Assembly: GCF_900129775.1 (NCBI RefSeq)
Contig: NZ_FQWV01000003.1
Span: 1 to 64,000 of the forward strand
Length of the DNA stretch: 64,000 bases
Source: Halobaculum gomorrense
Lineage (GTDB): Archaea; Halobacteriota; Halobacteria; Halobacteriales; Haloferacaceae
Reading direction: 5' to 3'
A program made the position numbers and the translations under genes. This document shows, in pieces, positions 7,397 through 16,992 of the stretch. Under the pieces are notes generated by a model. It saw nothing but the letters and a program-made list of their open reading frames with translations, was not told the origin of the DNA and did not search any database. Position 1 is the stretch's first letter, and the number at the start of each line of letters is the position of its first letter.

Positions 7397-8537
7397 CGGC
7401 GTTGGACGCGGCAACGTCCCGGCTTCCCCCGACTTCCGGGCCGTCGGGTGGGGCCAACTCCACCCGATCGGCCTCGATGTCCTCGACGAAGGCGCCCTTC
7501 CCGCCGATGGTGACGCGCTCGCCGTCCACCTCGATCGTCAGCGAGTGCTGGACCGGGAACTCGTTGTTCGCGGGCGCCACGAGCCCCTGGCTGACCTCGA
7601 CGACTTCGCCGGTCGCCTCGACTGCCTCTCCGGAGTCAGTCCAGCGGCCGGAAACGTGACCGACGACGGCGTCCGACGAGCGGCGGTGCAGCTCCGCCTG
7701 TAACACGGCGTGTCGGAAGTTCGTGTACGCGGCCGGCAGCGGGGCCGGGTCCGCCACGACCGCCTCGGCGGCCGCCGGCCAGTAGTTTCCGAGGAACGAG
7801 CCGACGATGACCGGGCCGAGCTGCTGTTGGGAGAAGACGATCGCCTGCGTCCCGCTGTTGGTGCGCGCGACCATCTCCGCCGGCGCGACGACGCCCGTCC
7901 GACCGTCCACCGTGAGCATCGACGGCATCGGCTGCCCCCAGGTCCGCGCGGCGGTGGCGACACCGGGGAACCGGTCGGCGAGGCCGGAGTCGGGCTCGTT
8001 GACGCCCGTGAGCAGCAGTAGCACCAACACGCCGCGATCGGCGGCGTCGCGAAGCTCGTCGGCGACCTCGTCGAGGCGGTCCAGCGGGAACGACAGCGTC
8101 ACCTCCTGTCCCGCCTCCTCGATCGCGCGGCGGATCCGCTTGACGACGGTCACGCGGGATTTCACCACCTCGAACGGCTCGGTCGCCGTCTCGGCCCGCG
8201 AGAACCGGGCCTCCAGCGCCGGGAGCATCGACTGGGCGTCGTCTGCGAGGCGGTCGACGACCTCGCCGGGCGGGTTCGCGCGGATCGTCGTGGGCGTAAC
8301 GTGGTCGTTGACGGTGACGAATCCCCGGGCTTCCAGTTCCTCGCTCGCGCTGTACACGTAGCGCTTGGAGACGCCCGCCGCCTCCGCGACGGTGCTGGCT
8401 TTCGCCTCGCCGTGCTCGAGGAGGGTGAGGTACGTGTCGACCTCCTTGTCCGAGAGTCCGAAGCGGTTCAGCAGCGCCTCCACGTCGACGTCGCCGGTCG
8501 CGGCGTCGTCGGGGATATCACCGGGGCCCGTGCTCAT
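7389..8537 (-). CDS. trmB: TrmB-like sugar-responsive transcriptional regulator
   Basis: 382 aa from ATG 8537. The N-terminal TrmB winged helix is clear: LNRFGLSDKEVDTYLTLLEHGEAKASTVAEAAGVSKRYVY, then EELEARGFVTV. A helical linker follows, then a phospholipase-D-like middle (VTLSFPLDRLDEVADEL, VLLLLTGVN) and the C-terminal sugar-binding beta domain. In Halobacterium and Thermococcales, TrmB binds sugar and controls carbohydrate uptake and gluconeogenesis. Its place next to amylase, glucoamylases and the mal transporter suggests local control. No divergent partner is visible. It is co-transcribed with the truncated gene downstream. Confidence 0.9.
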   Translation of the reverse strand: MSTGPGDIPDDAATGDVDVEALLNRFGLSDKEVDTYLTLLEHGEAKASTVAEAAGVSKRYVYSASEELEARGFVTVNDHVTPTTIRANPPGEVVDRLADDAQSMLPALEARFSRAETATEPFEVVKSRVTVVKRIRRAIEEAGQEVTLSFPLDRLDEVADELRDAADRGVLVLLLLTGVNEPDSGLADRFPGVATAARTWGQPMPSMLTVDGRTGVVAPAEMVARTNSGTQAIVFSQQQLGPVIVGSFLGNYWPAAAEAVVADPAPLPAAYTNFRHAVLQAELHRRSSDAVVGHVSGRWTDSGEAVEATGEVVEVSQGLVAPANNEFPVQHSLTIEVDGERVTIGGKGAFVEDIEADRVELAPPDGPEVGGSRDVAASNADA

Positions 8538-8628
8538 GGCTGACACAGGCGGGCGGGGGACCGTATAGCTCCCGGTCTCCGAACTCCCGCGACGGCGAAC
8601 GCCGGGGACCCGGTGCCCGACCGGCGGC

Positions 8629-9216
8629 TCACGAGCCGGAATCCTCGCCGTCTCTGCCCGCGGTGGAATCGCCCGCCTCCTCGCCGCCGGCGGCGACCTC
8701 CACGAGCGTCTCCCGCTCCTCGAAGTACGCGTGCGCGTCCCGCTCGCGTTCGAACGAGACGACCCGTGCGACCGCCTCGTCCGAGTCGGCCCGGTCGGCG
8801 TCGAGCTCCGCGACCAGGTCGTCGGCGAGTTCGAGGTAGTCGGTCGCGAGCTCCTGAAACAGTCGCATCCGTGACTCGGTCGCTTCGACCATCGTCTGTT
8901 TGCGCTGGAGGTCCTCCTCGGCGTCGACGAGTGCGGCGACGTTACCGTCGGTCGATCCGTCCGCATCCGCCGGTCCGGTTGCGTCCGCCGGACCCGCGTC
9001 GCCGTCGTCCTCGTCGGTCACATCGAGATCGTTACGGAGGGCGGCGATTCCCTCGTCGATCTCGTCGATCCGGTCGGTTGCCTCCTCGGCCATGGTCTCG
9101 ACGCGGCCCGCGAGCAGCCCCGCCTGGACCCGGCAGTACTCGACGAGTTCGCGAACCGTCTGATCGTCCTCCTCGCCCCGATTCGCCGGATCGCCGCCTT
9201 CGTCCCCGTCGTGCAT
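8629..9216 (-). CDS. Acidic coiled-coil hypothetical protein
   Basis: 195 aa, not recognised. It starts MHDGDEGGD. Two helical heptad-rich segments (about 20-65 and 90-150: VEYCRVQAGLLAGRVETMAE and RMRLFQELATDYLELADDLV) flank a Gly/Asp/Ala linker, and the tail is very acidic. There is no signal peptide or membrane helix, so it is a cytoplasmic, probably dimeric protein. It lies between trmB and the response regulator with separate spacing (91 and 42 nt), so an operon with trmB is possible but not shown. Confidence 0.65.
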   Translation of the reverse strand: MHDGDEGGDPANRGEEDDQTVRELVEYCRVQAGLLAGRVETMAEEATDRIDEIDEGIAALRNDLDVTDEDDGDAGPADATGPADADGSTDGNVAALVDAEEDLQRKQTMVEATESRMRLFQELATDYLELADDLVAELDADRADSDEAVARVVSFERERDAHAYFEERETLVEVAAGGEEAGDSTAGRDGEDSGS

Positions 9217-9258
9217 GTGTCGGTGTACGCACCGACGTGGAAAAGCGGGTTCGATCGG

Positions 9259-10584
9259 CTACGGCCGGTCGGCTGACGGCTCATCCGTGGCGATCACCCG
9301 ACACGTCCATACCCGACCGAACCGGGTGCCATCGTCCCCGACGACGGGCGCAGTGTAGCAGTCGAGCCGTCTGCCGTCCTTCGTCGTGATCCGTGCGCGT
9401 GTGGTCGTGCCGTCGTCGTCCACGAGCAGCTCCCCCAGATTCCAGCCGCCGCTGGTCGCCATCCGCGCCCGTATCCGGCGAAGCACCGACTCGGCATCCG
9501 CCCCGTCGACGGCGGCCTCGTCGATCCCCCAGATATCGAGAAAGCGGCTGTTGTAGGAGATGACGGTGTCGTCGGGGTCGACCACGACGATGCCGTACGG
9601 GATTACATCGAGGTTAGCCGCCAACAGCGACCACTGGAACTCGATCTCCTCTCTGTTCAGTCTGCGCTCGCGGTTCCGGTGCGCGCGATGGATCTGGTCG
9701 GCGAGGTTCCCAGCGAACTGAATCTCGTCGTCGGCCCACTCGCGGCCTTCGGCGGTCGACTCATGACAGAGGACGCCGATCACTTCCCCCCGTGACCGCA
9801 AGGTGGCGTCCAGCAGCGCGGTGATGCCGTTCTCGCCGAGGTAGTCGTCCGCGAAGTCGAACGTCCGCGGATCGTTGGCCGGGTCAGTCGTGTCAGTCAG
9901 TCGGTGTCGCTCCAGGGCGTCGAAGTACGCCGGGTACGCCTCGCGATCGAGCACCATCCCGTCGCTGTGGTCGTCCGCGCTTGGATCGTAGTTGTCCACG
10001 CACACGAGTCGGTCGTCGTCCTCGCGGAGCCAGACGTTGATCCGGGAAACGTCGAGCACGTCGGCGGCGAGTTCGGTGATCCGCTCGACGGCCGCCTCGA
10101 AGTCGCCGTCGATGACCGCCTCGTCGGTGGCGAGGTCGCCGAGGACGGCACGCTGCTCGCGTCGCCGCTCGCGGCGACGCTGCGCGCGCTGGTCGGCGCG
10201 GTACTTCTCGGCGAGCGTCAGCGCCCGGTTGGCGAGCAACTGGTAGCGTTCGATCCCGGGCCGCTTCTGGAGGTAATCGCTCGCGCCTGATGAGATCGCC
10301 TCGCTCGCGACCGTCTCGCTGCCCTTGCCCGTGAACAAAATAAACGGGATATCGGGGTACGCAACGCGGACCCGTTCGAGGAATTCGATCCCGTTCAGTT
10401 CCGGCATGTCGTAGTCGGAGACGACGCAGTCGAACGCCGACTCACCGAGCGTCCCGAGTGCGTCCGTGACGCTCGTCTCGGTCATCACCTCCAAGAGATC
10501 GCTCTCACGCTCGAGAAACGTCGCCGTGAGGTCCGCAAACTCGGGGTCGTCGTCGACGTGTAACAGCCGGAACGACCCAATCAT
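9259..10584 (-). CDS. Response regulator with GAF and PAS domains, no kinase
   Basis: 441 aa. The receiver domain (1-125) has the acidic pair LLHVDDDPE, phospho-acceptor Asp in CVVSDYDMPE, and the conserved Lys in LFTGKGS. A helical linker rich in Arg follows, then a GAF domain (about 145-290) and a PAS domain (about 305-430; PYGIVVVDPDDTVISYNSRF). There is no DHp helix, no HATPase and no HalX or DNA-binding region. It probably passes signals through protein contacts. The frame ends cleanly, so the lack of a kinase module seems native. Confidence 0.88.
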   Translation of the reverse strand: MIGSFRLLHVDDDPEFADLTATFLERESDLLEVMTETSVTDALGTLGESAFDCVVSDYDMPELNGIEFLERVRVAYPDIPFILFTGKGSETVASEAISSGASDYLQKRPGIERYQLLANRALTLAEKYRADQRAQRRRERRREQRAVLGDLATDEAVIDGDFEAAVERITELAADVLDVSRINVWLREDDDRLVCVDNYDPSADDHSDGMVLDREAYPAYFDALERHRLTDTTDPANDPRTFDFADDYLGENGITALLDATLRSRGEVIGVLCHESTAEGREWADDEIQFAGNLADQIHRAHRNRERRLNREEIEFQWSLLAANLDVIPYGIVVVDPDDTVISYNSRFLDIWGIDEAAVDGADAESVLRRIRARMATSGGWNLGELLVDDDGTTTRARITTKDGRRLDCYTAPVVGDDGTRFGRVWTCRVIATDEPSADRP

Positions 10585-10714
10585 CCTCCTAACGGGACAG
10601 ATTTGGTGGCATAATTATACCGGCTGCACTCCGGGTCGCGGTCGACGGTCCCCGACCGGTCACCGTCGGCGCCGCGACAGCGCCCTCGACAGGATCGCCG
10701 GAGTCGCCACAAGA

Positions 10715-13129
10715 TCACCGGACTCGACACACGACAGCGTCGGTGACGCGGACGGCGTGTGTCGCGTCCGCCCCGTCCGGATCGGCGCCGATCCCGCCTG
10801 CGTCGTCGGCGTCGACGCCCACGTCCCTTCCGTCGAGCAGGTCGGTGGGATCGACCGGCTCCGCGAGGTCGACGGCCACGGGATCGGCGCCGAAGTTGAG
10901 CACGACCGCGAGCCGCTCGTCGTCCGCCTCGCGGACGTACGCCGTGACGGCGCCCGAGCCCGCGGCTCCGCCGGCCGCGGCGTCGGCGCCGCCGACGATT
11001 CCGAGGCCGCCGCCACTGCCGGGGCCGACGGCACCCTCCGCCGTCGTGACCTCGTAGTCCAGACGTGCGACGGTTCCCTCGCGCAGCGCGTCGTGCTCGC
11101 GGCGGGCGGCCGCCAGCCGGCGGTGGTAGTCGGTGAGTTCGGTGTCGCCGTCGTGCCACGCCATCTCGCCGCGGTAGGCGGTCATGCCGCGCTCCTGTCC
11201 GTAGTACACCATCGGCGCGCCAGGAAGCGTAAACGTCGCGGCGGTCGCGGCTCGCAGCGCCGCGGGCCCGCACTCCTCGCGGTAGCGGTCCTCGTCGTGG
11301 TTCTCGACGTACCGCATCTGCACCGCCGCACGGGGGAACCCCTGTACGGCCGAGGCGTCGACGGCGTCGAGCACGGCGTCCGCGTCGAGGTCGCCCGAGC
11401 CGACGCCCCGGAGCGTGTCGTACAGGGTCGTGTCGTAGTGCATGTCGAACGCCGCCTCGTGCATGAACGGGTCCCGCGGGATCGTCTCGTCGAGCAGGAG
11501 GAACTCCGGATCGGCGCGACGCAGGCGCTCGGCGGCCTCCTTCCAGAAGCCGTGCGGGACGCCCCACGCCACGTCGCAGCGGAAGCCGTCGACCACGTCG
11601 GCCCACTCGTCGATCACCGACAGCACCCACGAGCGCACGGTCGGCGAGTCGTAATTCAGGTCCGGGATCTGAACCCAGTTGAACCGGAACGACGGAGCCC
11701 CGTCGCCCGCCCACTCCACGTCGGAGGGGTTCTCGGCGGCCGGTCGCCGCGGGTAGTGGTCCGCGAAGGCGTCGACGCCCGCGGAGTGGAGCTGGAACGC
11801 CGGGTGGTCGCGAGAGGTGTGGTTGATCACCAGATCGAAGACGACCCGGATGCCGCGCTCGTGACACGTCTCCACGAGCGACTCGAACTCCTCGCGCGTG
11901 CCGAGGTCGTCGGCCGTCCGAGTGAAGTCGGTGATGTGGTAGCCGTGGCCCGTCGGGCTCTGGAGCACCGGCGTCAGCCACAGCACGTCGACGTGCAACG
12001 AGTCGATGTACGGTACGCGCCGCTCGATCTCGCGGAACGTCGTCGCCGGCGTCTCGCCCGCGAACGACCGGACGAACACCTCGTAGATCGTCGGCGATTC
12101 CGCCCACGCCGGGGGGTCGTTCGGCCGGACCACGGTCGGTGCGTCGGAGACGCCGGCTCCCGAATGGCCGTCCTCGCCCGCGGATGTCGCCCCGTCGCGC
12201 GAGAGTTCGACGGTGTCCATCACCCCGTACCGGTCGGCCACGGGCACCGCGTGGACGCGCGCGACGCCGTCGGCCGGGAGCGCCGCGCGGTCCACGCAGA
12301 GCGTGTCGCCGTCGATGCGGACCGCGTCATCGTCCGCCGAGAGGTCGTCGCGCCCGTCGAAGAGCCACTCGACCGTCGGCTCCCCTCCCGCCGGGGTCGA
12401 CTCGGGATCGGTGCCGGCGGGCGCCGACTCGGCCTCCGCGAGGACGACGACCTCATCGCCCCCTTCCTCGCCCTCGACCGCCGCATCGAGGTGAACTCGC
12501 GGGCGACCCGGCCCGGCGACGGTCTGCTCGCCCATCACGCCGTTGCTGAGGTTGTCGTCGAGCGCGAACGAGTAGACGTGTTCCCCCGGCGGGAGGGGCA
12601 CGTCGAGCGCGAGGAACTCGCCCTCGTCGGACGGCCGGAGCTCGGCGACGCCCCAGTCGTTGAACGGCCCGGCGACGGAGACGCGGTCGGGGGTCACCCG
12701 CGCCGTCGGCGCATCGAAGTCCGCCTTCGCGACCCGAAGGGTCGTCTCCGCGCGCTCGTCGGGGTATGCGCGGACCGTCTGCTCGTGGACGCCATCGGGG
12801 GCGGCCAGTTCGAGTCGGTACGTTCCGGGCGCGTCGGGGGCGACGTGGACGACCGCGCTGTCGGCGCCCGCGTCCCCGCTCAGGAGCGACGACCCGTCGC
12901 TGCCAGCGGGCGCGTCGACGACCCACCACGAGAACCGCCCGCGACCGTCGCGCTCGGTCGCCGCACCGTCGGGACCGACTTGGACGACGGCGTCCAGGTT
13001 CCTGGGTGCGAGTTCGATCGCCTCGCCGACGCTCGTCGTCCGCGGCGGACCCGGGTGGTGCGTCGGGTCTCCGGGGTCGGCGTGCGGGTGATCTCCCTCG
13101 TTGGTGGAGGCGTCGGCTGGTTCGGTCAT
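10715..13129 (-). CDS. GH13 alpha-amylase family enzyme (cytoplasmic)
   Basis: 804 aa. Two N-terminal beta domains (about 40-145, and 150-215 with VSVAGPFNDWGV, CBM48-like) precede the GH13 barrel. All four GH13 regions are present: VFDLVINHTS; GFRCDVAWG with the nucleophile Asp near residue 519; LLDETIP with the acid/base Glu near 547; and VENHDEDRY. A C-terminal beta domain follows. There is no signal peptide, so it acts on imported maltodextrins. The closest style is neopullulanase/cyclomaltodextrinase. It is divergent from the GH15 gene, sharing a 102-bp promoter region. Confidence 0.93.
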   Translation of the reverse strand: MTEPADASTNEGDHPHADPGDPTHHPGPPRTTSVGEAIELAPRNLDAVVQVGPDGAATERDGRGRFSWWVVDAPAGSDGSSLLSGDAGADSAVVHVAPDAPGTYRLELAAPDGVHEQTVRAYPDERAETTLRVAKADFDAPTARVTPDRVSVAGPFNDWGVAELRPSDEGEFLALDVPLPPGEHVYSFALDDNLSNGVMGEQTVAGPGRPRVHLDAAVEGEEGGDEVVVLAEAESAPAGTDPESTPAGGEPTVEWLFDGRDDLSADDDAVRIDGDTLCVDRAALPADGVARVHAVPVADRYGVMDTVELSRDGATSAGEDGHSGAGVSDAPTVVRPNDPPAWAESPTIYEVFVRSFAGETPATTFREIERRVPYIDSLHVDVLWLTPVLQSPTGHGYHITDFTRTADDLGTREEFESLVETCHERGIRVVFDLVINHTSRDHPAFQLHSAGVDAFADHYPRRPAAENPSDVEWAGDGAPSFRFNWVQIPDLNYDSPTVRSWVLSVIDEWADVVDGFRCDVAWGVPHGFWKEAAERLRRADPEFLLLDETIPRDPFMHEAAFDMHYDTTLYDTLRGVGSGDLDADAVLDAVDASAVQGFPRAAVQMRYVENHDEDRYREECGPAALRAATAATFTLPGAPMVYYGQERGMTAYRGEMAWHDGDTELTDYHRRLAAARREHDALREGTVARLDYEVTTAEGAVGPGSGGGLGIVGGADAAAGGAAGSGAVTAYVREADDERLAVVLNFGADPVAVDLAEPVDPTDLLDGRDVGVDADDAGGIGADPDGADATHAVRVTDAVVCRVR

Positions 13130-13231
13130 GCGCGAGTTCGTTTCCCCGTGGTGCTTGAGCGTTCCGGATCGGTGAACATGTGAAATACGATTACAACAAG
13201 AATTATCACCCGTGACCGTTCCGATTGGAAC

Positions 13232-15373
13232 ATGCGACTACGTGACGCACTCGACGACCACAAGCGGAACCGGGATCACCCGACCCGATTCCCCGGCGAG
13301 CGGCGGACCACCGCCGGCCTCTTTTCGGGTGCCGGCGGCCGCCTCCTGCACGTCGGGCCCGACGGCACGCTGCGGGACTTCGGCTACCCGCTTTCAGGCT
13401 ACTCCGGGCTCGCGGAGTCGCGGTTCGCACTGCGGCTCGACGACCCGCCCGCCGATCTCGACTGGGACGACGACGCGGTCAGCGCCGCCGACGGCGGCAC
13501 CGCCGTGGTCGACCTCGGCGACGGCGAGCAGTCGTACCACGACTCGACGGCGCTCGTGGAGACCGTCTACGAGACGCCCGTCGGCCGTCTTCGCCGGTTC
13601 GACCTCGCGGTCGACAGCGACACCGGCGCGGCGCACGTGACGCGCGTCGCGTTCGCGGAGCCCGACCGCGGTGCTGCCCTGGGGGCGTCGCTGCTCGCCG
13701 GCTGCACGTTCGCGCCCGACGGGCGAGACGCGCGGCTGGGACAGCTCCGCCACGCCAACGCCGTCGAGGTGTTTCACGACCGCGAGCGCGACTTCCTTGC
13801 GGCGGCCGACCTCGACGTGCTCGGCGGCGGGCTCCCGGCCGACCCCGACGCCGTCCTCTCGCCCGAGCCCCACGAACGCGATGCCGGCCCGCTCGGTGAC
13901 CGCCGCGAGGAGGACCACCTCGGCGGGAGCGTCGTCGCCGCCGTGGGGTTCGACGCCGACGCCGGCGCCGGCGCCGCGACGGTGGCGACGCTGCTGTCCG
14001 ACCGCGAGGAGACCGACCGCGAGGCCGCGCTGGGCGCCCTCGACGACCTGCTCGCGGCGGCGACGGGCGCTCCCGCGCTTCGCAGCCTCGCGGCCGACGG
14101 CGACGCCGCGGTGTCGGTCCCGGCGGACGTGCCGCAGGCGGACGCGGCCGTCGACGACCTGCGCGTGCTGTCGCTGCTGTCGGCGCCGACCGGGATGCGT
14201 ATCGCGGGACCCGACTTCGACCCCCACTACGTCCACTCCGGCGGGTACGGCTACACCTGGTTCCGCGACGATGCCGAGATCGCCGGCTTTCTCCTCCGCT
14301 CGGACGAGGCGTTCGACCTCGGCCTCTCGGCGTGGCACCGGCGGAGCGCGCGGGCGTACATCGACACGCAGCTCCCCGACGGCACCTGGCCCCACCGCGT
14401 GTGGCCCAGAAGCGGCGCGCTCGCCCCGGGGTGGGCAAACGCACGGATGGAGGCGGGCGACGACATGGAGTACCAAGCGGACCAGACCGCGAGCGTCGTC
14501 GCGTTCCTCGCGCGGCTGTTCGACCGTCTGCCCGACGACGACTCGTTGGCCGACGAGGTCGCCGCCGCGATCGACGCCGGTCTCGACGGGATGATCGCGT
14601 CGCTTTCCGACGACGGTCGCCCGGTCGCATGTCAGAACGCGTGGGAGGACGCCGGGGGGCGGTTCGCTCACACCGCCGCACGCTTCCTCGACGCCTTCGC
14701 GGCCGTCGGGGCGGTGGGGGCAGACCGGTTCGAGCGAGCCGTCGAGGCGACCGACCACGCGGCGATGCTGTACGACGCGCTCGACGACCTGTGGGTGCCC
14801 GAGCGCGACGCGTTCGCGGTGGGCGAGCGCGACGACGGGACGCTCGACGCCCGCCACGACTCGGCCACGTTCGCGCTCGCGGACGCCCACCGTGCGTACG
14901 CCGCGATCGGCGAGGTGGACGACGCCCGACTCGACCGACTCGCCTCCCACGTCGACACGACGATCGAGGCGCTGTATCACGATCCCGACGACAGCGAGGT
15001 GACCGGATTGGTCCGCTACGAGGGCGACGGCTGGCGCCAGCGCGGGCAGGGCCACGAGAAGATCTGGACCGTCTCGACGGCCTGGGGCGCCAACGCCGCC
15101 GGCGAGGTCGCCGCGTTGCTCGCCAACGCCGACGACGCCCGCAGCGAGGCGTTTGCCCGTCGCTCGCGCGAGTTGCTCGACCTCGTCGGCCCCGAGGGAC
15201 CGCTCACCGTGCCGGGCGGCTACCTCCCCGAGCAGTTCTTCGACGACGGCTCCCCCGACAGCGCGACGCCGTTGGGGTGGCCCCACGCCATCCGTCTGGC
15301 GACGACGGCGCTGCTGGACGACCTCGACGCGCCCGTCGACCGCGACGAAACGCCGGTTCCGGCGGACGACTAG
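13232..15373 (+). CDS. GH15 glucoamylase-like enzyme (cytoplasmic)
   Basis: 713 aa, no signal peptide. The N-terminal beta-supersandwich runs to about residue 290, followed by the (alpha/alpha)6 barrel. Conserved blocks include GGYGYTWFRDDAEIAGFLLR, LPDGTWPHRVWP, DDMEYQADQTA, QGHEKIWTVSTAWGANAA and LGWPHAIRL. Glucoamylases release glucose from ends of starch-derived chains. With the divergent GH13 enzyme it would finish breakdown of imported oligosaccharides. ATG 13232 is the first start after the divergent promoter. Confidence 0.9.
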   Translation: MRLRDALDDHKRNRDHPTRFPGERRTTAGLFSGAGGRLLHVGPDGTLRDFGYPLSGYSGLAESRFALRLDDPPADLDWDDDAVSAADGGTAVVDLGDGEQSYHDSTALVETVYETPVGRLRRFDLAVDSDTGAAHVTRVAFAEPDRGAALGASLLAGCTFAPDGRDARLGQLRHANAVEVFHDRERDFLAAADLDVLGGGLPADPDAVLSPEPHERDAGPLGDRREEDHLGGSVVAAVGFDADAGAGAATVATLLSDREETDREAALGALDDLLAAATGAPALRSLAADGDAAVSVPADVPQADAAVDDLRVLSLLSAPTGMRIAGPDFDPHYVHSGGYGYTWFRDDAEIAGFLLRSDEAFDLGLSAWHRRSARAYIDTQLPDGTWPHRVWPRSGALAPGWANARMEAGDDMEYQADQTASVVAFLARLFDRLPDDDSLADEVAAAIDAGLDGMIASLSDDGRPVACQNAWEDAGGRFAHTAARFLDAFAAVGAVGADRFERAVEATDHAAMLYDALDDLWVPERDAFAVGERDDGTLDARHDSATFALADAHRAYAAIGEVDDARLDRLASHVDTTIEALYHDPDDSEVTGLVRYEGDGWRQRGQGHEKIWTVSTAWGANAAGEVAALLANADDARSEAFARRSRELLDLVGPEGPLTVPGGYLPEQFFDDGSPDSATPLGWPHAIRLATTALLDDLDAPVDRDETPVPADD

Positions 15374-15732
15374 GCCGTCCGTCGTGGGCATGGCGGGCCC
15401 TTGGGATCGACGCCGGCCGACGCGCTCGGAGCGGACGCCGTGCGACTGGGCCGGGGATGATAACGGACAGATCGAGGTGACAGACCGAGCGAACGGAATC
15501 CGAACTGACCACGGACGCCCGTTTGAGCCGACGATTTGGATGTCGCCTCGATCATTCGGATGTGACCCCGATCTGCCACCGAGGGCGGTCGGAGAAGAAC
15601 GCGGTCCAGCCTGACGGACGCACCGCGGCCCCGGACCGTGGGAGTCGCGCTCGGGACGGGCCAAAGCGAGGCGGGCGGGGCGGGCCAGAGCGGGCCAGAC
15701 CGGGGCGAGCCGGACCGGGTCAGGCCGCCTCG
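15374..15732. other. Intergenic region between convergent genes
   Basis: 359 bp separating the convergent glucoamylase and malK. No gene seen. The stretch from about 15655 to 15722 is made of short imperfect GGGCCAGA/GCGGG units, a low-complexity GC-rich tract that may serve transcription ending on both sides. Confidence 0.5.
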
Positions 15733-16887
15733 TCAGTCCGCCGTCGGCTCGGCTTCAGCGGCGGGGTGCGCGGCCGACTCCGCGGCGTCGATCCCGTAGG
15801 TGAGCGACTCGCCGGTTCGCGGGTCGAAGACGTGAACGGCCATCTCGTCGAACGTGATCTCGATCCCCTCGCCCACGGCGGGCGTGATCCCGCTGTCGAC
15901 GCGGGCAATGAACTCCGGCCCGAGGTCGAGATAGAGGTAGTTGTCCGAGCCGATCGGCTCGATCACGTCGACGGTCGTCGTGATGCCGGTCGACCCGTCG
16001 CCGGCGACGCGGACGTCCTCCGGGCGGATACCCATGCGGACCTCCTCGACGCCCTCGAACACGTCCGCGTACGCCGAGGAGAGGTCGTACGTGAAGTCGG
16101 CGGTCGCCCCGCGCAGCGTGACGCCGTCTGCGGCGTTGTCGACGACGGCGTCGAGCACGTTCATCGAGGGAGAGCCGACGAAGCCGCCGACGAACTCGTT
16201 GGCCGGGTCGTCGTACACGTCGGTCGGGCGGCCCGTCTGCTGGAGTTCGCCGTCATCGAGGATCGCGATCTTGTCGCCCATCGTCATCGCCTCTTCTTGA
16301 TCGTGGGTGACGTAGATCGCCGTGATGTCCAGTTCGTCCTGCAGGCGCTGGATCTCGGTGCGCATCGTGGTGCGTAGCTTCGCGTCGAGGTTCGACAGCG
16401 GCTCGTCGAACAGGAACACGTCGGGCTCACGGACGATGGCGCGCCCGAGCGCGACGCGCTGCTTTTGCCCGCCGGAGAGCTCGCTCGGTTTGTCCTCCAG
16501 CAGTTCCTCGATGTCCATCATCTCGGCCGTCTCGCGCACGCGCTCACGGCGCTCCTCCTTCGAGAGGTCCGTACTCATGCGCAGGCCGAACTCCATGTTT
16601 CCCATGACCGTCTTGTGGGGATACAGCGCGTAGTTTTGGAACACCATCGCCACATCGCGCTTCCTGGCGTGGGTGTCGGTCACATCGTCGCCGCCGATGG
16701 CGACGCTCCCGCTGGTCGGCCGCTCTAGCCCCGCGATCATCCGGAGCGTAGTCGACTTCCCGCACCCCGACGGTCCGACGACCGTGAGGAACTCGCCGTG
16801 GTCCACCGACAGCGAGAGGTCGTCGACTGCGACGAGCCGACCGCTGTCGAAGGTCTTCCGTAGGTTCTCCAATCGGACGGTAGCCAT
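15733..16887 (-). CDS. malK: Sugar ABC transporter ATP-binding protein (MalK type)
   Basis: 384 aa from ATG 16887; the much longer upstream frame is antisense to the GH15 gene and is false. Walker A GPSGCGKST lies at 38-46, the Q-loop at VFQNYALYPH, signature LSGGQKQR, Walker B VFLFDEPLSNLDAK and switch His in YVTHDQEEAM. The C-terminal TOBE/regulatory region (from about 245) includes VRMGIRPEDVRV. It powers the MalEFG importer encoded downstream on the other strand. The Ala/Glu-rich tail is a haloarchaeal add-on. Confidence 0.95.
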   Translation of the reverse strand: MATVRLENLRKTFDSGRLVAVDDLSLSVDHGEFLTVVGPSGCGKSTTLRMIAGLERPTSGSVAIGGDDVTDTHARKRDVAMVFQNYALYPHKTVMGNMEFGLRMSTDLSKEERRERVRETAEMMDIEELLEDKPSELSGGQKQRVALGRAIVREPDVFLFDEPLSNLDAKLRTTMRTEIQRLQDELDITAIYVTHDQEEAMTMGDKIAILDDGELQQTGRPTDVYDDPANEFVGGFVGSPSMNVLDAVVDNAADGVTLRGATADFTYDLSSAYADVFEGVEEVRMGIRPEDVRVAGDGSTGITTTVDVIEPIGSDNYLYLDLGPEFIARVDSGITPAVGEGIEITFDEMAVHVFDPRTGESLTYGIDAAESAAHPAAEAEPTAD

Positions 16888-16903
16888 AGTCCGATGTGAT
16901 CGG

Positions 16904-16952
16904 ATACCACGGTTTAGCTCTTTCCCTCGATCGACGATTTGTGAAGTGGTAT
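16904..16952. promoter_or_regulatory. Inverted repeat between divergent malK and glucoamylase
   Basis: ATACCAC at 16904-16910 and its reverse complement GTGGTAT at 16946-16952 lie in the 105-bp divergent promoter. The left arm is 17 bp from the malK start and the right arm 41 bp from the glucoamylase start. It is a candidate site for a dimeric regulator such as TrmB. It does not match the TACT(N7-8)GAGTA motif I recall for Halobacterium TrmB, so the binder is uncertain. Confidence 0.3.
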
Positions 16953-16992
16953 TTCGTCGTTCTTTTGTGCGTGGCGGGGCGAGTGGAATGGG

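Noticed and set aside
10466..13183. 905-aa plus-strand frame
   Set aside because: It is antisense to the GH13 gene and reads Arg/Val-rich low-information sequence; a shadow from high GC codon use.
13394..15664. 756-aa minus-strand frame
   Set aside because: Antisense to the GH15 gene with no family features.
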